64,000 nucleotides of DNA, taken from contig DATLRV010000032.1 in assembly GCA_035534455.1 (NCBI GenBank), positions 91,611 to 155,610 on the forward strand, given 5' to 3'. A model generated the notes under the pieces. The model saw only the letters and a program-made list of their open reading frames with translations. It had not been told where the DNA came from and did no database searches. This DNA is from JAJYVT01 sp035534455 (GTDB taxonomy: Bacteria; Actinomycetota; Acidimicrobiia; Acidimicrobiales; RAAP-2). This document shows, in pieces, positions 32,140-43,210 of this stretch. Within the stretch, counting starts at the first letter, position 1. The number at the start of each line of letters is the position of its first letter. The position numbers and the translations under genes were made by a program.

Positions 32140-35100
32140 TCAGTCCAGGAGGCCCCGAATGTCCGCAGCCGTGAGCGCGCCAGACTCGAAGCCGCCGCTG
32201 TCAATGACGCTCGAGAACAGCGCGGCTTTCTTCGCCTTGAGCGCCATCACCTTCTCCTCGATCGTGTCCTTGGCGACGAGCCGATAGACCATCACGTGCT
32301 TGGTCTGTCCGATGCGATGCACCCGATCGATCGCCTGGGCCTCCGTCGCCGGGTTCCACCACGGGTCGAGCAAGATGCAGTAGTCCGCCTCGGTCAGGTT
32401 CAACCCGAACCCTCCAGCCTTCAGGCTGATGAGGAACACAGGGGCGTCGCCTGACCGGAACTCGGCGAGCACGGCTGTGCGTCGCCTGGTCCGGCCGTCG
32501 AGGTAGCAGTGGGAGATGCGTGCCTCCTTGATGCGATCACGGGCCATGGTGAGGAACCGGGTGAACTGGCTGAACACGAGCACCCTGTGGCCGTCGGCCA
32601 CCACCTCCTCCAGCATCTCCATCAGCGCGTCGAGCTTGGTCGACGGCACCTTCTGGCGCGCAGGGTCGACCAAGGCGGCACTGAGAGACGCCTGGCGAAG
32701 GACGGTGAGGGATCTCAGGATCTCGAAGCGGTTCCGCTGCATGTCGTCGAGCAGGCCAAGCACCTTCTGTCGCTCGCGCTGGAGATAGGTCTGGTAGAGC
32801 TTGCGGTGGCGGGGGCTCAATTCGAGCTCGACCACCTGCTCCTGCTTCTCCGGCAGATCCTCGGCCACCTGCTCCTTCGATCGGCGCAGGAGCAGCGGCT
32901 GGATCCGGCGCCGGAGGAGCGCCAGTTTGTCCTCGTCGGCATGCCGCTCGATCGGCTGGCGGTAGAACTCGCTGAAGCGCTCCGCGCTCCCGAGCAAACC
33001 CGGTGAGGTGATGGACAGCAGCGCCCACAGCTCCATGAGGTGGTTCTCCATGGGCGTGCCGGTCATCGCCAGCTTGAACGGGACCGGGAGCGTCTTCGCC
33101 CGCTGGTAGGCGTGGGAGTGCATGTTCTTGGCGAACTGGGCCTCGTCGAGGACGAGCCCGGCCCATTCCAGCTTCTCGTAGTCGTGGTACTCGAGCCGGA
33201 AGAGGGCGTAGGAGGTCACGACCACGTCGGCGTCCGCGGCGACGTCGAACAGCGTGCATCCTCTCCGTGACGAGGTGGCGGTCACGGTGCCGACCCTCAG
33301 TCCCGGGGCGAACTTGCGGCACTCGTTCGCCCAGTTCCCGACGACGCTCGTCGGCGCCACCACCAAGAATGGAGCATCGCTTCGTCGGTGCTCTCGGAGG
33401 TGGCAGACGAGTGCCAGGACCTGCAAGGTCTTGCCGAGGCCCATGTCGTCGGCCAAGACGCCGCCGAGGCCCATGTCGTAGAGAAACACCAGCCAATCGA
33501 ATCCGATCTTTTGGTAAGGGCGCAGGCACGCGTTCAGGCCGGCCGGGACCGGGTGCTCGGTCCGGTCCGACGCTGTGGCAAGCGCTCGTACCGCGCGCTG
33601 CCACGCTGCCGCCTGGGTGCTCAGGACGCCCAAGCGCTCCAAGTCCTGCCACAGGCTCGCCTGGTACCGCGTGACCCGGAGGTGGTCCCCGTCTCCGGCG
33701 TGGAGCGCTCTGGCCTCGTTGATCAACTGGGCGAGCTCCCGGAGGGCATCGTCTTCGAGAGAGAAATAGGTGCCGGACGGCAGGAGCATGTGGGACTGCC
33801 CGGTGGCGAGCGCCGTGAACAGCTCGACGAAGGGCACCTGCTCACCACCGACGCTGACATCGACGGCAAGGTCGAACCAGTCCTTCTCGCCACCTGGCGT
33901 TTGGCGCAAGGAGACGATGGGTGCCTCCAGGGCTTCCTGATAGGCAGGACGCTCGCCTGTGTGCTCGACGACAAGGCCAGGGATGGCCTCGAGCCCTGGC
34001 AGCACTTCGGTGAGGAAGCGCACGGTGTCCATGCCCTTCATCGACGCGTCGCGCTCGAGGCGGTCCCCGGACGGCGCGAGGATCCGTCCGGTCCGATGCG
34101 CGAGGACCGATCGAAACGCGGTGTCGAGGGCCTGGGTGACGGAGCCGTCGTACCCCGCGCCTCGAGGGTCGCCCAACTCCTCGAGCCACTCGGTCCCCGG
34201 TATGCCGGTCGCCCACGATAGGTCCAGTCGATGGTCCTCACCGTGACGCAACGTGAGGATCAGGGATTCCCCGGGAAGCTCGGGGAGGTCGACGGTCCCG
34301 TCGGCGCAGTCCACCCGCAGGTGGCGGCGAAGGCGCGGGTAGACCGCGTGGAAGAAGCGCTCCCGATCCTCTGCGGGCACGACGAGCTCGGCGCCGCTGA
34401 GGAGGGCCGGCCACGGCGCTGTGCGGAGCGCGGGCAAGCGGGAGAACGACAGCGCAGGAGACTCGTTCGCTGAGGCGGCTTCTTCAGGATCCCACCAGGC
34501 GATCCCGTGGGGAGGCGTGCCGATCAGCCGCGATCTCGTTCGACGAAGAGGGACCTCAAGGGGGCCCACCGTCAGCCGCGGTCGGAGCAACACGTCTTCT
34601 TTCCCCCCAGCGGGGGAGGCGCTGGCGTCCAAGGAGAGCTCCGCATCCAGCCGATGAAGGGTGACCCGTGCCGCGGCGCGCCCGACGCCCACGAGGGGTA
34701 TCCCGGCGTCCTCGGCCTCGGCGAGCAGGTCCCAGATGCGCCTGCTGTCGATGGCGTCGAGCCAGACTTCTTCGGAAGATGGCGCGCAGGCCGAGGACGT
34801 GCGGGAATTGCTGATGCCCGTGACCGCCCGAAGCTCCGTCATTACCCGGAGCTGGGTGGCCGAGCACCGCAGCCGGCTCCAGCGGGACCCGAGGTAGTCC
34901 ACTGTCCGCCACGACACCCCCGAGCGCACCCAGTTTCCCGTGGCCCCTGGGACCACCGGGCGGACCCGAATGCGGACCTCGGGGTCGTGCGGCGTCGGAC
35001 GCCGGTGCGCCGGTGTGCCGGCGTTCGCGAAAGGCACACCCATCACGAGCTCGAACTGCAGTGCCATCGTTGCCGGCCCGGGGGAGTGACGAGCGAGGTC

Positions 35101-35547
35101 AGCCCGGCCGTTGTCCGGTACGAGCATGGCGCCGAGGACGTCATCCCACACGGCGTGAGCCCCGGCGATCGGCTGGTGGTCCCGCCGCGCTCGCGGCTTG
35201 GCGTTCACGGACCCGGAGGCCGTCCTCGCCTGGCTGGCCCTGCCGGCTGACTGACGGCGCTGGAGTGTAGAGAGGAGAAGTGCGGCCGCGTGCTTGCAGT
35301 CATAGGTGACGGGGCAGCTGCACTCGCTGTCCACCGACACGAGCCGGCCGTTTCCGGCACGCTCCAGGTCGACCGCGACCTCGTAAGGGTGCTCGGCATT
35401 GCCCATGACCGAGCCGATGACCCGGCTGCCGTCGGCCTCCCAGTCCGCGCAGAGCACGGCACCTATCGAGACGTATGCCCTGGCCCTGGCGAGCGTCTGC
35501 CGGTCGAAGGACCGGTCGATGACCTTGCGATCGGACTCACGGATCAT
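32140..35547 (-). CDS. SNF2-family helicase with SWIM zinc finger
   Basis: A 1135-residue protein. The SWIM motif 'CSCPVTYDCKHAAALL' lies near residues 74-90, a long middle region (about 120-640) is family-specific, and the C-terminal part is a Swi2/Snf2 ATPase. Helicase motif I 'DDMGLGKTLQVL' is near 700, motif II is 'LDEAQ' near 802, and 'VFSQFTRF' and 'RIGQTKHVMVYRLVAKDTIEEKV' are motifs IV-VI. These bacterial proteins translocate along double-stranded DNA; they are related to RapA-like and HepA-type enzymes and may act in repair or transcription. The ISAzo13 remnant overlaps its 5' side only marginally. Confidence 0.9.
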   Translation of the reverse strand: MIRESDRKVIDRSFDRQTLARARAYVSIGAVLCADWEADGSRVIGSVMGNAEHPYEVAVDLERAGNGRLVSVDSECSCPVTYDCKHAAALLLSTLQRRQSAGRASQARTASGSVNAKPRARRDHQPIAGAHAVWDDVLGAMLVPDNGRADLARHSPGPATMALQFELVMGVPFANAGTPAHRRPTPHDPEVRIRVRPVVPGATGNWVRSGVSWRTVDYLGSRWSRLRCSATQLRVMTELRAVTGISNSRTSSACAPSSEEVWLDAIDSRRIWDLLAEAEDAGIPLVGVGRAAARVTLHRLDAELSLDASASPAGGKEDVLLRPRLTVGPLEVPLRRTRSRLIGTPPHGIAWWDPEEAASANESPALSFSRLPALRTAPWPALLSGAELVVPAEDRERFFHAVYPRLRRHLRVDCADGTVDLPELPGESLILTLRHGEDHRLDLSWATGIPGTEWLEELGDPRGAGYDGSVTQALDTAFRSVLAHRTGRILAPSGDRLERDASMKGMDTVRFLTEVLPGLEAIPGLVVEHTGERPAYQEALEAPIVSLRQTPGGEKDWFDLAVDVSVGGEQVPFVELFTALATGQSHMLLPSGTYFSLEDDALRELAQLINEARALHAGDGDHLRVTRYQASLWQDLERLGVLSTQAAAWQRAVRALATASDRTEHPVPAGLNACLRPYQKIGFDWLVFLYDMGLGGVLADDMGLGKTLQVLALVCHLREHRRSDAPFLVVAPTSVVGNWANECRKFAPGLRVGTVTATSSRRGCTLFDVAADADVVVTSYALFRLEYHDYEKLEWAGLVLDEAQFAKNMHSHAYQRAKTLPVPFKLAMTGTPMENHLMELWALLSITSPGLLGSAERFSEFYRQPIERHADEDKLALLRRRIQPLLLRRSKEQVAEDLPEKQEQVVELELSPRHRKLYQTYLQRERQKVLGLLDDMQRNRFEILRSLTVLRQASLSAALVDPARQKVPSTKLDALMEMLEEVVADGHRVLVFSQFTRFLTMARDRIKEARISHCYLDGRTRRRTAVLAEFRSGDAPVFLISLKAGGFGLNLTEADYCILLDPWWNPATEAQAIDRVHRIGQTKHVMVYRLVAKDTIEEKVMALKAKKAALFSSVIDSGGFESGALTAADIRGLLD

Positions 35548-35626
35548 GCGAGCCGGCCTCCTCTGCCGGATGGTTTCCCCGGTGGCCGACGGTAGCGGGA
35601 GGGTGCGACAAGGTGGGTGATCGCCT

Positions 35627-35800
35627 CTGACCGGGGACGACGGTGTTGCGGCTCATCCTCGAGGCTCCGGGCACCGCCGTCTTTCCGCCCCGCCCGAGCG
35701 CCTCGGACGTCGCCCCGGCCGCCACCCGGCGCTGGACCTCGTTCATGTGCGGCAGGACCGCTTCGAAGAATCGCTCGAGCCCATCTTCCGTGACCTCCAC
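35627..35800 (-). pseudogene. ISAzo13-like transposase N-terminal remnant
   Basis: The minus strand encodes '...FFEAVLPHMNEVQRRVAAGA' followed by 'EALGRGGKTAVPGASRMSRNTV'. ISAzo13-family transposases begin with 'LPHLDERQRRLxAGAEARALGRGGIxxVAxAxGVSRxTVxxG'. The match covers the N-terminal helix-turn-helix only; the frame then departs and the catalytic DDE part is missing. Terminal inverted repeats were not found. A dead insertion sequence stump between the helicase and a secreted protein is the simplest reading. Confidence 0.55.
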
Positions 35801-35917
35801 GCACTCCGCGTACTTGAACGTGACGGGGGTCCTTACCCAGCCGTCACCCACATCGCGAACGGCCGTACACTCCTGCGGACGACCCCGTCTATCGACAACC
35901 ACCGGGGAAGGCACAAG

Positions 35918-36529
35918 ATGACGATGCGCAGGCTTGGTCTGGGAACGCTGACCGCACTTGCGCTGCTTCTCACGGCGGTCCCGGCGGGTGCCGTGTCGGC
36001 AAAGAGCCGACTCCTGAGCGTGACAGCGCTACCGACGGGCTGGATCGTGACATACCACCGAGACAGCCGCGAGGTGTTCTCGAGCCGGTGCCTCTCTGCG
36101 CTGGAAAAGACGCCAAAGAGCGAGAAGGGCGCGACCGTCGCCTTTGCGGAGGGAGACGCGAGGAACTTGGCAGAGAAGCTCGTTACCGGCCCGGTAGCGG
36201 TCGAGCGGCTCCGTCTACTGAACCGGGAGTTGCGAGCGTGCCGCCGTGTGAGATTCACAGCTCACGGCACCGCGCTGCACCTGAGGAAGGCGAAGATTGC
36301 GCTCCCGAAGGTCGGCCCGACATCGGCGAGCTTCTCGTTCAGAGGCTCGGTGACAGGGGTCACAATCGAAGCCGATGTTGTGACCTTCCGTGCGTCGCGA
36401 TTCGTCGGCTACATCATCTACCGCACGTTCACGAGCGTCAATGCCAGAACCGCCGCCGCGTACGCCGAAGAGGCGGTGGCGAAGGCGGAAGGGAAGCACG
36501 TCGTCCCGCCCTCGACGACAACAGCCTGA
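35918..36529 (+). CDS. Secreted protein of unknown function
   Basis: A 203-residue exported protein. A signal peptide 'LGLGTLTALALLLTAVPAGAVSA' covers about residues 7-28. The mature part is basic, with two cysteines ('SSRCLSALEK' and 'NRELRACRRVRF') that could form a disulfide, and ends in a Thr tail. ATG 35918 has the strong ribosome-binding site GGGGAAGG at 35904-35911; an ATG two codons later is the alternative. I do not recognise the family. It stands alone and is convergent with the ACP-E2-E1 operon. Confidence 0.68.
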   Translation: MTMRRLGLGTLTALALLLTAVPAGAVSAKSRLLSVTALPTGWIVTYHRDSREVFSSRCLSALEKTPKSEKGATVAFAEGDARNLAEKLVTGPVAVERLRLLNRELRACRRVRFTAHGTALHLRKAKIALPKVGPTSASFSFRGSVTGVTIEADVVTFRASRFVGYIIYRTFTSVNARTAAAYAEEAVAKAEGKHVVPPSTTTA

Positions 36530-36655
36530 AGAGGCGTCGTGACGGGTTCGACTTCGGCAGGTCGAAAAGGAACCGACCATTGACGTAGTACCGCTAGTCC
36601 GTAGAGGTGAGGTGGCGGCGTGAAAGCTCGGAGCCATCGGCGCCGGCTCGAGCGG

Positions 36656-36904
36656 TCACGCCTGTGCAGCAGAGCTCAGGTAGCTCACGCAGCCGGCGAG
36701 CGTGAAGAGGTGAGAATAGTCGCGTTCGGGAATGTCCATCCCCGTCTTCTCGTGCAGCCCGACGACGAAGTTGAGGAAGTCGATCGAGTCGAGGTCGAGC
36801 GACTCTCGCAGTGTGTCATCCGGCCCGACCTCGTCGAGGTCTGCCTCCGGTGCGATCTCGTGAATGGTACGCCTGATGACATCAAGTGCGACGATGTCAG
36901 TCAT
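36656..36904 (-). CDS. Acyl carrier protein (ACP1), last gene of the pdh-like operon
   Basis: An 82-residue carrier protein. The phosphopantetheine attachment serine is Ser40 in 'LDLDSIDFLNF'. 'GPDDTLRESLDLDS' and 'FTLAGCVSYL' match helices II and IV of ACPs. Its ATG overlaps the E2 stop (ATGA), so it is translated with the dehydrogenase. ACPs carry acyl groups as thioesters in fatty acid, polyketide or special acyl-transfer pathways. The context suggests that the E2 acyltransferase hands an acyl group to this ACP, which is inference. A second ACP with aligned length is at 46731. Confidence 0.9.
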   Translation of the reverse strand: MTDIVALDVIRRTIHEIAPEADLDEVGPDDTLRESLDLDSIDFLNFVVGLHEKTGMDIPERDYSHLFTLAGCVSYLSSAAQA

Positions 36905-38328
36905 AGCTTCTCCGGCTCTCTGAGCAATCGTCCAATTTCGGTGAGGAACCGCCCGCCACGGTGTCCGTCGCTCACCCGGTGGTCGGCCGAGAGCGTCGCC
37001 GTCACGACAGGGCGTACCCCGAGCAGGCCATCCTTGGCGTATGGACTCTCGACGACGCGACCGAAGCCGACGAGCGCCACTTGGGGCGGGTAGATCACCC
37101 CGTAGACTGCTTCGACTCCCAGGTCGCCCAAATTGCTCACCGTGATCGTGGGATCGCTCATCTCCGAGCTGCGCAACGTCCCGCGGCGCGTCCTGCCGAC
37201 GAGGTCCTTCAGCTTGCGCATCAGCTCGTCGAGACCGAGCCGATCGACATCGTGCACGGCGGGAGCGATGACGCCTCCCGAACGCAGCGAGATCGCCACC
37301 CCGACGTGGACTGCATCGCTCGGCCGAAAGATGTCATCGGAGTAGAACCCGTTCATCTCGGGAACCTGTTTCGCGGCGAGGGCGGTCGCCTTGAGCAGCA
37401 GGACCGAGAGGACGAGCCGGCTCTCGAGCGGGCGCTCGAGGTTGACATGCGCAAGCCATTGGGTCGCGGAGCTCAGATCGATCGTGGTGCTCAAGTAGTA
37501 ATGGGGGATCTCCCGCTTCGAGCGGGCCATGAGGTTGCCGATCGAGCGCCGGAGCGCCGCTTGGCGATCCACGGCTGAGACCGCGGCAGTCGGTGACGGC
37601 GGAGCCGGTCCTGCGGCTCCCTTGCGTGCCGCTCGCCGAACGTCCTCTTCGACGACCGCACCACACGGGCCGGTGCCACGGACCGTGCCAAGGTCGATCC
37701 CGAGCTCCGCGGCTTGCCGCCTGGCAAACGGGGACGAGCGCGTGCGTCCGGTGGCGCGGATGGATGGTCGGGCGGCCCGTTCGATGTCCTCGCGCGTGAT
37801 CACGTCCCCGGGGCCGCTGCCGCGCAGGCCACCCAGGTCCACCCCTAGCCGGCCGGCCAAATTCCGCAGCACAGGCGAAAGGACCCTTTCCGGCGTGGGC
37901 GGGACGACGGCGGAGCGGCGGCGCGCCTTGTCGGGGGCGCGGTGGGCGCGCGCGGACTCCCGTGACCGAGTCTCCACGCTCGGGCGTACCGGCTCGGACA
38001 CGGCTGGCGTCAGGGGAGCGGGACCCGTCGGCACGACGGCCGGTGCTGCGATGGCGGCTGAGGGCTCCCGTGGATGTCCGGCGACCGGCCGCGCGGCGGC
38101 GAGCACGCGTGCGAGCGGGGTGCCGACGGGGACGCGTTCTCCTTCGGGCACCAAGAGCTCGCCGATCACCCCGTTCTCGAAGATCTCCACCTCGATATTG
38201 GACTTCTCCGTCTCTACTTCGGCGACGATGTCGCCACGGTGCACCTCGTCCCCGGGTTGCACGAGCCACTTGACGACGGTGCCGCTCTCCATGTCCGCAC
38301 CGAGCGAGGGCATGGTGAACTCGCCCAT
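36901..38328 (-). CDS. 2-oxo acid dehydrogenase E2 (dihydrolipoyl acyltransferase)
   Basis: A 475-residue E2. One N-terminal lipoyl domain carries the lipoylated lysine in 'VETEKSNIEVE' (about residue 42). Two peripheral subunit-binding domains follow ('LRNLAGRLGVDLGGLRGSGPG' and 'ARRQAAELGIDLGTVRGTGP'), separated by Ala/Pro/Arg-rich linkers. The C-terminal acyltransferase domain has the catalytic 'DHRVSDG'. E2 takes the acyl group from E1 onto lipoate and passes it to CoA; here a downstream ACP offers a second possible acceptor. The start abuts the E1beta stop with no gap and the stop overlaps ACP1. No E3 is in the window. Confidence 0.92.
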   Translation of the reverse strand: MGEFTMPSLGADMESGTVVKWLVQPGDEVHRGDIVAEVETEKSNIEVEIFENGVIGELLVPEGERVPVGTPLARVLAAARPVAGHPREPSAAIAAPAVVPTGPAPLTPAVSEPVRPSVETRSRESARAHRAPDKARRRSAVVPPTPERVLSPVLRNLAGRLGVDLGGLRGSGPGDVITREDIERAARPSIRATGRTRSSPFARRQAAELGIDLGTVRGTGPCGAVVEEDVRRAARKGAAGPAPPSPTAAVSAVDRQAALRRSIGNLMARSKREIPHYYLSTTIDLSSATQWLAHVNLERPLESRLVLSVLLLKATALAAKQVPEMNGFYSDDIFRPSDAVHVGVAISLRSGGVIAPAVHDVDRLGLDELMRKLKDLVGRTRRGTLRSSEMSDPTITVSNLGDLGVEAVYGVIYPPQVALVGFGRVVESPYAKDGLLGVRPVVTATLSADHRVSDGHRGGRFLTEIGRLLREPEKL

Positions 38329-39294
38329 TTACGAACCCAGCACATGCACGGCGGCTGCCACATCGGCCGCCTGCGGCAGGGCGGCGTCCTCGAGGTGCTT
38401 GGCGTAAGGCATCGGCACCTCGGCGCTGCAGACCCGGGCCACCGGCGCGTCCAGGTCGTAGAAGGCGTGCTCGGTGATGCGAGCACTGACCTCAGCTGAG
38501 AGGCTGCCGCTTCGCCAGCCCTCGTCGACCACGACGGCGCGGTGGGTGCGCCCGACCGACGCGAAGATGGCCTCGTCGTCAAGAGGCCGGAGGCTCCGCA
38601 GGTCGATGACCTCCGCCGATATCCCATCGCCTGCGAGCGTGTCGGCGGCCGCGAGCGCCGCCCGTACGGACCCGCCGTAGGCGATGACGGTGACGTCCTC
38701 GCCAGCCCTCCGTATGGCCGCGGACGTGATGTCGACCCCACTTGGGTTGTCGGACAGCTCGCCCTCCATGTTGTACAGAATGCCGTTCTCGAAGATGAGG
38801 ACGGGGTCCGGGTCGCACAGCGCTGGCCAGAGCATCCCCCGGGCGTCCTCCAAAGTCGCGGGGGCGAGGATGCGGAGTCCTGGGATGTGGGTGTACCAGC
38901 CTTCGAGGCTGTGCGAATGCTGCGCGGCAAGCTGGCGACCGGCGCCCGTGGTCATCCGGATCACGAGCGGCACGCTGAACTGACCGCCCGACATGTACAG
39001 CAAGGTGGCTGCATTGTTGACGATCTGGTCCAGCGCGAGGAAGCTGAAGTTCACCGTCATGATCTCCACGATCGGGCGCATCCCCCCGAGCGCCGCGCCG
39101 ATGCCGGCTCCGACGAACGCGGACTCCGACATCGGGGTGTCCCGGATGCGCTCGGGGCCGAACTCCTCGAGCAGGCCGAGGCTGACCGCGTAGCACCCGC
39201 CGTACCTGCCAACGTCCTCTCCCATCAAAAAGACTCGTTCATCGCGGTTCAGGGCCTCGCGGATCGCCGCCCGCATGGCCTCGCGGTACGTCAT
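38329..39294 (-). CDS. 2-oxo acid dehydrogenase E1 beta subunit
   Basis: A 321-residue transketolase-fold beta subunit. 'TYREAMRAAIREALNRDERVFLMGEDVGRYGG' is the standard N-terminus, 'RIRDTPMSESAFVGAGIGAALGGMRPIVEIM' the core, and 'HSHSLEGWYTHIPGLRILAPAT' contains the conserved active-site His region. With the alpha subunit it makes the TPP-dependent decarboxylase of pyruvate, acetoin or branched-chain 2-oxo acid dehydrogenase complexes; these cannot be told apart by eye. ATG 39294 overlaps the alpha stop (ATGA). Gene order alpha, beta, E2 is typical. Confidence 0.92.
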   Translation of the reverse strand: MTYREAMRAAIREALNRDERVFLMGEDVGRYGGCYAVSLGLLEEFGPERIRDTPMSESAFVGAGIGAALGGMRPIVEIMTVNFSFLALDQIVNNAATLLYMSGGQFSVPLVIRMTTGAGRQLAAQHSHSLEGWYTHIPGLRILAPATLEDARGMLWPALCDPDPVLIFENGILYNMEGELSDNPSGVDITSAAIRRAGEDVTVIAYGGSVRAALAAADTLAGDGISAEVIDLRSLRPLDDEAIFASVGRTHRAVVVDEGWRSGSLSAEVSARITEHAFYDLDAPVARVCSAEVPMPYAKHLEDAALPQAADVAAAVHVLGS

Positions 39295-40420
39295 GGCAGA
39301 CACGGGGTCCCCTCTGGGCCACGCTCGGACGTCACAAACCGTCCGAGCTCGGCGACGTCCTCGAGGGTTCCCGCTTCGGCGAACGCCACCGCGTCCTCGA
39401 TCTCGGCGGCCACCTCCTCCTCCATGCGCTCGCGCTCTTCTTCCCCGAGCGCCCCGGCGGCGGAGAGCGCCTCGGTGAGAGCAGGGATGGGGTCGCGTGC
39501 CCGCCATCGTTCGATCTCGGCCTTGTCGCGGTAGAGGTCGGGGTCGTACATGGAGTGGGCGCGGTAACGGTAGGTCCGCAGCTCGAGGAAGTGCGGACCA
39601 CCACCGTCTCGCACGGCGGACGCCGCGTGGCGCGCTGCCGCATCGACAGCGAGCACGTCCATGCCGTCGACGGCCCACGCAGGGACTCGATAGCTCGACG
39701 CCTTGAGCGACAGGTCGGTCTCGGACTGGGCACGTGCGAGGGCCGTCCCCATGGCATAGAGGTTGTTCTCGCAGCAGAAGAGTACCGGGAGGTGCCAGAG
39801 CGCGGCCAGGTTCATCGACTCGTGGAACTCGCCCTCGGCGACGGCCCCGTCTCCGAAGATGCACGCGGTGACGCGGCGGCGGTCTTGGAGCTGGTCCGCG
39901 AGGGCGAGCCCCACGGCAAGGGGCAGCCCGCCCCCGACGATGGCGTTCCCGCCGAAGAACCGCGTCGCAGCGTCGAAGATGTGCATCGAGCCCCCGCGGC
40001 CGCGGCACGTCCCTTCGAGCTTTCCTTCGAGCTCTGCCATGACGCTACGCATCGAGATCCCACGCGCCAGCGCGTGGCCGTGCTCGCGGTAGGTGGAGAC
40101 GACAGCGTCCTCCGGGGACAACGCTTCCACGAGGCCGACGGCACAGGCCTCTTCGCCGATCCCGAGGTGGAGGAAGCCGCGGATCGCCGACGCGCTGTAG
40201 AGCTCGACGCAGCGCTCTTCGAAATGCCGGATCCGGAGCATCTGGTGCAACAGGTGACGCTCGTGGTCCTTCGCTGTGCCCGCACTCCCGTCCTTTGGCG
40301 CCTTCCGTGTCACAGGGGGCCGCACGGGGCTTGTAGCGGGAGCGTCGGGGCTGGCGTCGGCCGCGCGCCCGGGCTGCGCGATTGGGCGGTCCGGCACAGC
40401 GGTCTTGCGGGCCCTCGGCG

Positions 40421-40424
<4 letters not shown>
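39291..40424 (-). CDS. 2-oxo acid dehydrogenase E1 alpha subunit
   Basis: A 377-residue TPP-binding subunit with an N-terminal extension of about 50 low-complexity residues. The TPP motif begins at 'FGDGAVAEGEFHESMNLAAL' and ends in 'CCENNLYAMG' (GDG...NN). 'RGFLHLGIGEEACAVG' and 'YRAHSMYDPDLYR' are typical of pyruvate/acetoin E1 alpha, the latter being the phosphorylation-loop region of the eukaryotic enzymes. Start is GTG 40424, which overlaps the acs stop (GTGA), so the five-gene operon is fully coupled from acs to ACP1. Confidence 0.92.
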
Positions 40425-42217
<1,793 letters not shown>

Positions 42218-42305
42218 ACGCGGCTCCTCCTGCAGACTTCGGGCGGTACGCATCGGAGCGGCCGCCAACACCGCCACTTTGCGCCCTGCCGCCGTGGCCC
42301 TTCCC

Positions 42306-42319
42306 AGGGCCGAACGTCA
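42306..42319 (-). promoter_or_regulatory. DosR-box-like site upstream of the acs operon
   Basis: On the minus strand this reads TGACGTTCGGCCCT, 11 of 14 identical to the core GGACCATCGGCCCT seen at 50996 and 57229. It is 89 bp ahead of the acs start codon. Similarity to the mycobacterial DosR box is by eye only. Confidence 0.3.
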
Positions 42320-42504
42320 CCTTCCGGGATCGACAATCACGTGCGTATGCCACTGAGGACCCGGTCGCGAGCTGACACCGAACCCCTGGTTCGTCGCCGG
42401 GCGTGGCAAGGTGACCGCGTGTCGGCGACATCGGCCCCGTCGGTTCGCGCGCACGACGACGTGGTGCGGGCGGTGACCTTGTTCCCTGTTACCGGTCTCT
42501 CGGC

Positions 42505-42541
42505 CCGGCCACGATCGTCCGGTGGAACGAATCGTGGCCGG
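42505..42541. promoter_or_regulatory. Perfect 11-bp inverted repeat in the acs/archease intergenic region
   Basis: CCGGCCACGAT (42505-42515) and ATCGTGGCCGG (42531-42541) are perfect inverted copies with a 15-nt loop. There is no T-run, so it is not an obvious terminator. It lies in the 472-bp gene-free region between divergent acs and archease, next to a weak DosR-like match (42494-42507, 10 of 14) and above GGGACATCGGGGT at 42631. It may be an operator or an RNA hairpin in the archease leader. Confidence 0.45.
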
Positions 42542-42689
42542 CGCCGACGGCTCTGCTTCCTCGCCGGGGGCGGATCCGTTGCCCTCCATCCGCCGTGCAC
42601 CGTGGCAGTCGTGCGAGGCGGTCACTGACAGGGACATCGGGGTGGGATCGAGTGCAGGCGCGGGGTCTCCAAGACTAAGGGGCGTGACG

Positions 42690-43148
42690 ATGACCGAGAG
42701 AGATCTCCCCGACGCAGACGCCCGCCCGCACCGCGCTGCAGGGCATCGACTTGCGCCGCATACTGCAGACTGCATTGTCGAGGCGTGGGCACCGGACCGC
42801 GCCGGTTGCCTCACGGAGGCGCTCGAGGGTCTCGTCGAGGTCTTTGTCGACGTGCCCGAGTCGGCCACCACCCGTTACTGGCCACTCGCAGATTCTGCGC
42901 CCGGCGCCGAGGACGAACTCGTCTCGCTCTTCGAGGAGGTGATCTACGCGCTGGACGTGTTCGGCGTCGTTCCGGTGCGCTTCCACTTGGCCGAGACCGA
43001 GGACGGCGGCATCGCCGGGGACATGGAGGTGGTCTCAGGCGACGAGGTCCAGAACGTCGGACCTGTGCCAAAGGGCGTCTCCTACCACGATCTTTCCATG
43101 AAGCTCGAGGAGGGGGAGTGGCGTTGCCACGTGCTGGTCGACGTCTGA
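42690..43148 (+). CDS. Archease, RtcB cofactor
   Basis: A 152-residue archease. 'HRLAPHTADCIVEAWAPDRAGCLTEALEGLVEVFVD' is the N-terminal half, 'EDELVSLFEEVIYALDVFG' the central helix, and 'GVSYHDLSMKLEEGEWRCHVLVDV' the conserved C-terminus with the acidic metal-binding residues. Archease activates the RNA ligase RtcB by helping its guanylylation. ATG 42690 is supported by AAGGGG at 42677-42682; the GTG at 42684 would be too close to it. It is followed by rtcB 62 bp later. Mycobacterial Rv2630-Rv2631, members of the DosR regulon, are the same pair. Confidence 0.92.
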   Translation: MTERDLPDADARPHRAAGHRLAPHTADCIVEAWAPDRAGCLTEALEGLVEVFVDVPESATTRYWPLADSAPGAEDELVSLFEEVIYALDVFGVVPVRFHLAETEDGGIAGDMEVVSGDEVQNVGPVPKGVSYHDLSMKLEEGEWRCHVLVDV

Positions 43149-43210
43149 GGAGCGACACCGCCATACGGGCCGAGACGGGAAAGGTCGCGCTCCACCGTGT
43201 TTCCGGGGCG

